Under the pieces are notes generated by a model. The model had not been told where the DNA came from and did no database searches. It saw only the letters and a program-made list of their open reading frames with translations. Shown piece after piece: positions 62,493 through 64,000 of a stretch of DNA of 64,000 nucleotides (positions within the stretch are counted from its first letter, which is position 1; every line of letters starts with the position of its first letter). The stretch comes from Pseudomonadales bacterium (GTDB lineage: Bacteria; Pseudomonadota; Gammaproteobacteria; Pseudomonadales; Azotimanducaceae), in the NCBI GenBank assembly GCA_012103505.1, contig WLWP01000001.1, forward strand, positions 3,782,001 to 3,846,000, written 5' to 3'. The translations under genes were made by a program, and so were the position numbers.

Positions 62493-63593
62493 ATGAAATT
62501 TACCATCCAACGTGAACAGCTACTCAAGACCTTGCAATTGGTGACTGGTGTCGTCGAGCGACGCCAAACACTGCCTGTGTTGTCAAACTTGTTAGTTCGC
62601 GCGACGGATAACCACTTGGAGTTCACCGGCACCGACCTAGAGGTAGAGCTTGTCGCGGAGTGTGAGGCTGTCGTAGAGCAACCCGGCGAGGTCACACTAC
62701 CAGCAAGAAAGCTAGCTGATATATGGCGCTCTCTCGCGGACGGTGCTGAAGTGAGTGTCAATGTCGAGGGTGATCGAGCCGTTGTTCGCTCCGGGCGGAG
62801 CCGTTTCACCTTGGCAACCCTTCCCGCAGCAGATTTTCCAAAGGTCCCAGCTGGAGAGGCTGATGTGACTGTCGAAGTTGCGCAAAGTGATCTGAAAACG
62901 CTAATCGATGATGTTGCGTTTGCCATGGCGCAGCAAGATGTACGCTACTTTCTGAACGGGATGCTGCTAGAAGTTACGTCCGATCACATTCGCGCGGTGG
63001 CAACGGATGGACACAGGTTAGCAATGGCAACCGCTGAAGGCGGGGCAGATGTGCCGAGTCGAGTTCATGCAATTATTCCGCGAAAGGGTGTACTTGAAGT
63101 CAATCGGTTGCTAGACGGCGAAAATGATACCGTTCAGTTGCAGTTAGGAGGCAACCACCTTCAGGTGCAATCGGGTGCTTTCACGTTGACGACTAAATTG
63201 GTAGATGGGCAGTTCCCCGATTATCAAAAGGTGATTCCGGCGGATGCTTCTAGATCCATGCGCGCAGACCGAGAGACGTTGCGCCTGGCGTTTCAACGCG
63301 CCTCTATTTTGTCGAATGAAAAATACCGCGGTGTGCGGCTAACGATAGATCCCGAGCAGCTTACGATCCAAGCAAACAACCCTGAGCAAGAAGAAGCCGA
63401 AGAGGTGGTTGCTGTGGAATTTGGTGGCGATGTGCTGGAGATCGGATTCAACGTCAGTTACCTGCTGGATGTGCTGGGTGTTCTAAACACCGATGACGTT
63501 CAACTTAGTGTGTCCGATGCAAACAGCTCTGCGCTGATTGAGGGTGTGGGCCACGAGTCTGCGGTCTATGTGGTCATGCCCATGAGGCTCTAA
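62493..63593 (+). CDS. dnaN: DNA polymerase III beta sliding clamp
   Basis: 366 residues, the same as E. coli DnaN. Three clamp domains; MKFTIQREQLLKTLQLVTGVVERRQTLPVL at the start, GTDLEVELVA, RYFLNGMLLE, ATDGHRLAMA and the C-terminal YVVMPMRL that forms part of the protein-binding pocket. 67 bases after dnaA and seven bases before recF. Confidence 0.98.
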   Translation: MKFTIQREQLLKTLQLVTGVVERRQTLPVLSNLLVRATDNHLEFTGTDLEVELVAECEAVVEQPGEVTLPARKLADIWRSLADGAEVSVNVEGDRAVVRSGRSRFTLATLPAADFPKVPAGEADVTVEVAQSDLKTLIDDVAFAMAQQDVRYFLNGMLLEVTSDHIRAVATDGHRLAMATAEGGADVPSRVHAIIPRKGVLEVNRLLDGENDTVQLQLGGNHLQVQSGAFTLTTKLVDGQFPDYQKVIPADASRSMRADRETLRLAFQRASILSNEKYRGVRLTIDPEQLTIQANNPEQEEAEEVVAVEFGGDVLEIGFNVSYLLDVLGVLNTDDVQLSVSDANSSALIEGVGHESAVYVVMPMRL

Positions 63594-63600
63594 CGCCGCC

Positions 63601-64000
63601 GTGCACCTTCAACGGCTGCACATTGACGGGCTGCGCAACATCTCCGCAGCCGATCTCGAGCTTGGTGCGGGATTCAATTATCTATATGGCGATAATGGCG
63701 CTGGCAAGACCGCAATCTTAGAAGCGGTACACGTGTTGGCGCGTGGACGCTCATTTCGCTCTAACTCCCTGGAAAGACTGGTTAACAAAGAGCCGGGTTC
63801 CTTATTGGTTCGTGCGGAGGTCAGTAATCGGTCTGGCACACATCGTCTCGGTTTCGCCAGAACGGACGCTAAAAACCAGTATCGAATTGATGGCCAGCAC
63901 GCTGATGGGTTTGCGCGGCTGGCCGGGCAGATTGCCGTTCAAACATTGTTACCCGATGCATCTGATCTGGTATATGGCAGCCCCGGTGAGCGGCGCCGTT
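63601..64000 (+). CDS. recF: DNA replication and repair protein RecF, N-terminal part
   Basis: First 133 codons; the gene runs off the right edge. RecF, an SMC-like ATPase, helps load RecA at gaps. GTG start at 63601. Seen: LQRLHIDGLRNIS, the Walker A YLYGDNGAGKTAILEAVHVLA, GRSFRSNSLERLV, and LLPDASDLVYGSPGERRR near the end, all typical of RecF. Third gene of the dnaA-dnaN-recF operon. Confidence 0.95.
   Translation, partial: MHLQRLHIDGLRNISAADLELGAGFNYLYGDNGAGKTAILEAVHVLARGRSFRSNSLERLVNKEPGSLLVRAEVSNRSGTHRLGFARTDAKNQYRIDGQHADGFARLAGQIAVQTLLPDASDLVYGSPGERRR

Overview
The window looks like a stretch of a gammaproteobacterial chromosome immediately left of the replication origin. The right end carries rpmH, an oriC-like region, dnaA, dnaN and the start of recF. 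Going left follow rnpA-yidD-yidC-mnmE-mnmG-rsmG-parA-parB, the complete atpIBEFHAGDC operon, glmU and glmS. The remaining order (uvrD, ubiA/rubredoxin, HDOD gene, recG, ridA, spoT, rpoZ, gmk, yicC, rph, pyrE, slmA, argB, algC, coaBC, radC, rpmB, rpmG, then mutM, coaD, rsmD, ftsYEX, rpoH, trmB, hemW, rdgB) resembles the Pseudomonadales arrangement. This is inferred from gene content and order only; the species cannot be named. Two genes I would expect in the pseudomonad order, dut (between coaBC and algC) and crc (between pyrE and rph), are not here.

Layout: 1-9.7 kb holds housekeeping genes: nucleotide sanitation, haem chaperone, tRNA/rRNA methylation, cell division and SRP receptor (ftsYEX), the heat-shock sigma factor, CoA synthesis, DNA repair and two ribosomal proteins. 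9.8-25.3 kb holds CoA, sugar-phosphate, arginine and pyrimidine synthesis, RNA processing, stringent response, recG and an HDOD protein. 25.3-41.3 kb is the accessory part: a dicarboxylate symporter, rubredoxin, ubiA, a TRAP transporter split between two convergent blocks, a frameshifted amidohydrolase, a crotonase, uvrD, a lytic transglycosylase, a repeat-bearing lipoprotein, a tandem pair of secreted amidohydrolases, a YkvI-like membrane protein and a VOC protein. 41.3-64 kb is the conserved origin-proximal block. Almost all genes left of the origin in 41-60 kb are on the minus strand and those to its right on the plus strand, as expected for leading-strand transcription away from oriC.

The strongest non-gene signals are a near-perfect CIRCE (HrcA operator) just upstream of rpoH, a clear rho-independent terminator after atpC, good sigma70 promoters before atpI and rpmH, and a DnaA-box cluster next to an AT-rich stretch between rpmH and dnaA. 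Three conserved genes (DUF423 gene, ftsX, rnpA) have no ATG, GTG or TTG at the position where homologues start; two of these have a CTG or ATA codon overlapping the upstream stop. Several others use GTG or TTG. An amidohydrolase gene is split by one missing base in a G-run. I saw no tRNA, rRNA, CRISPR array, insertion sequence, prophage or recognisable defence system, and no convincing wholly new system.
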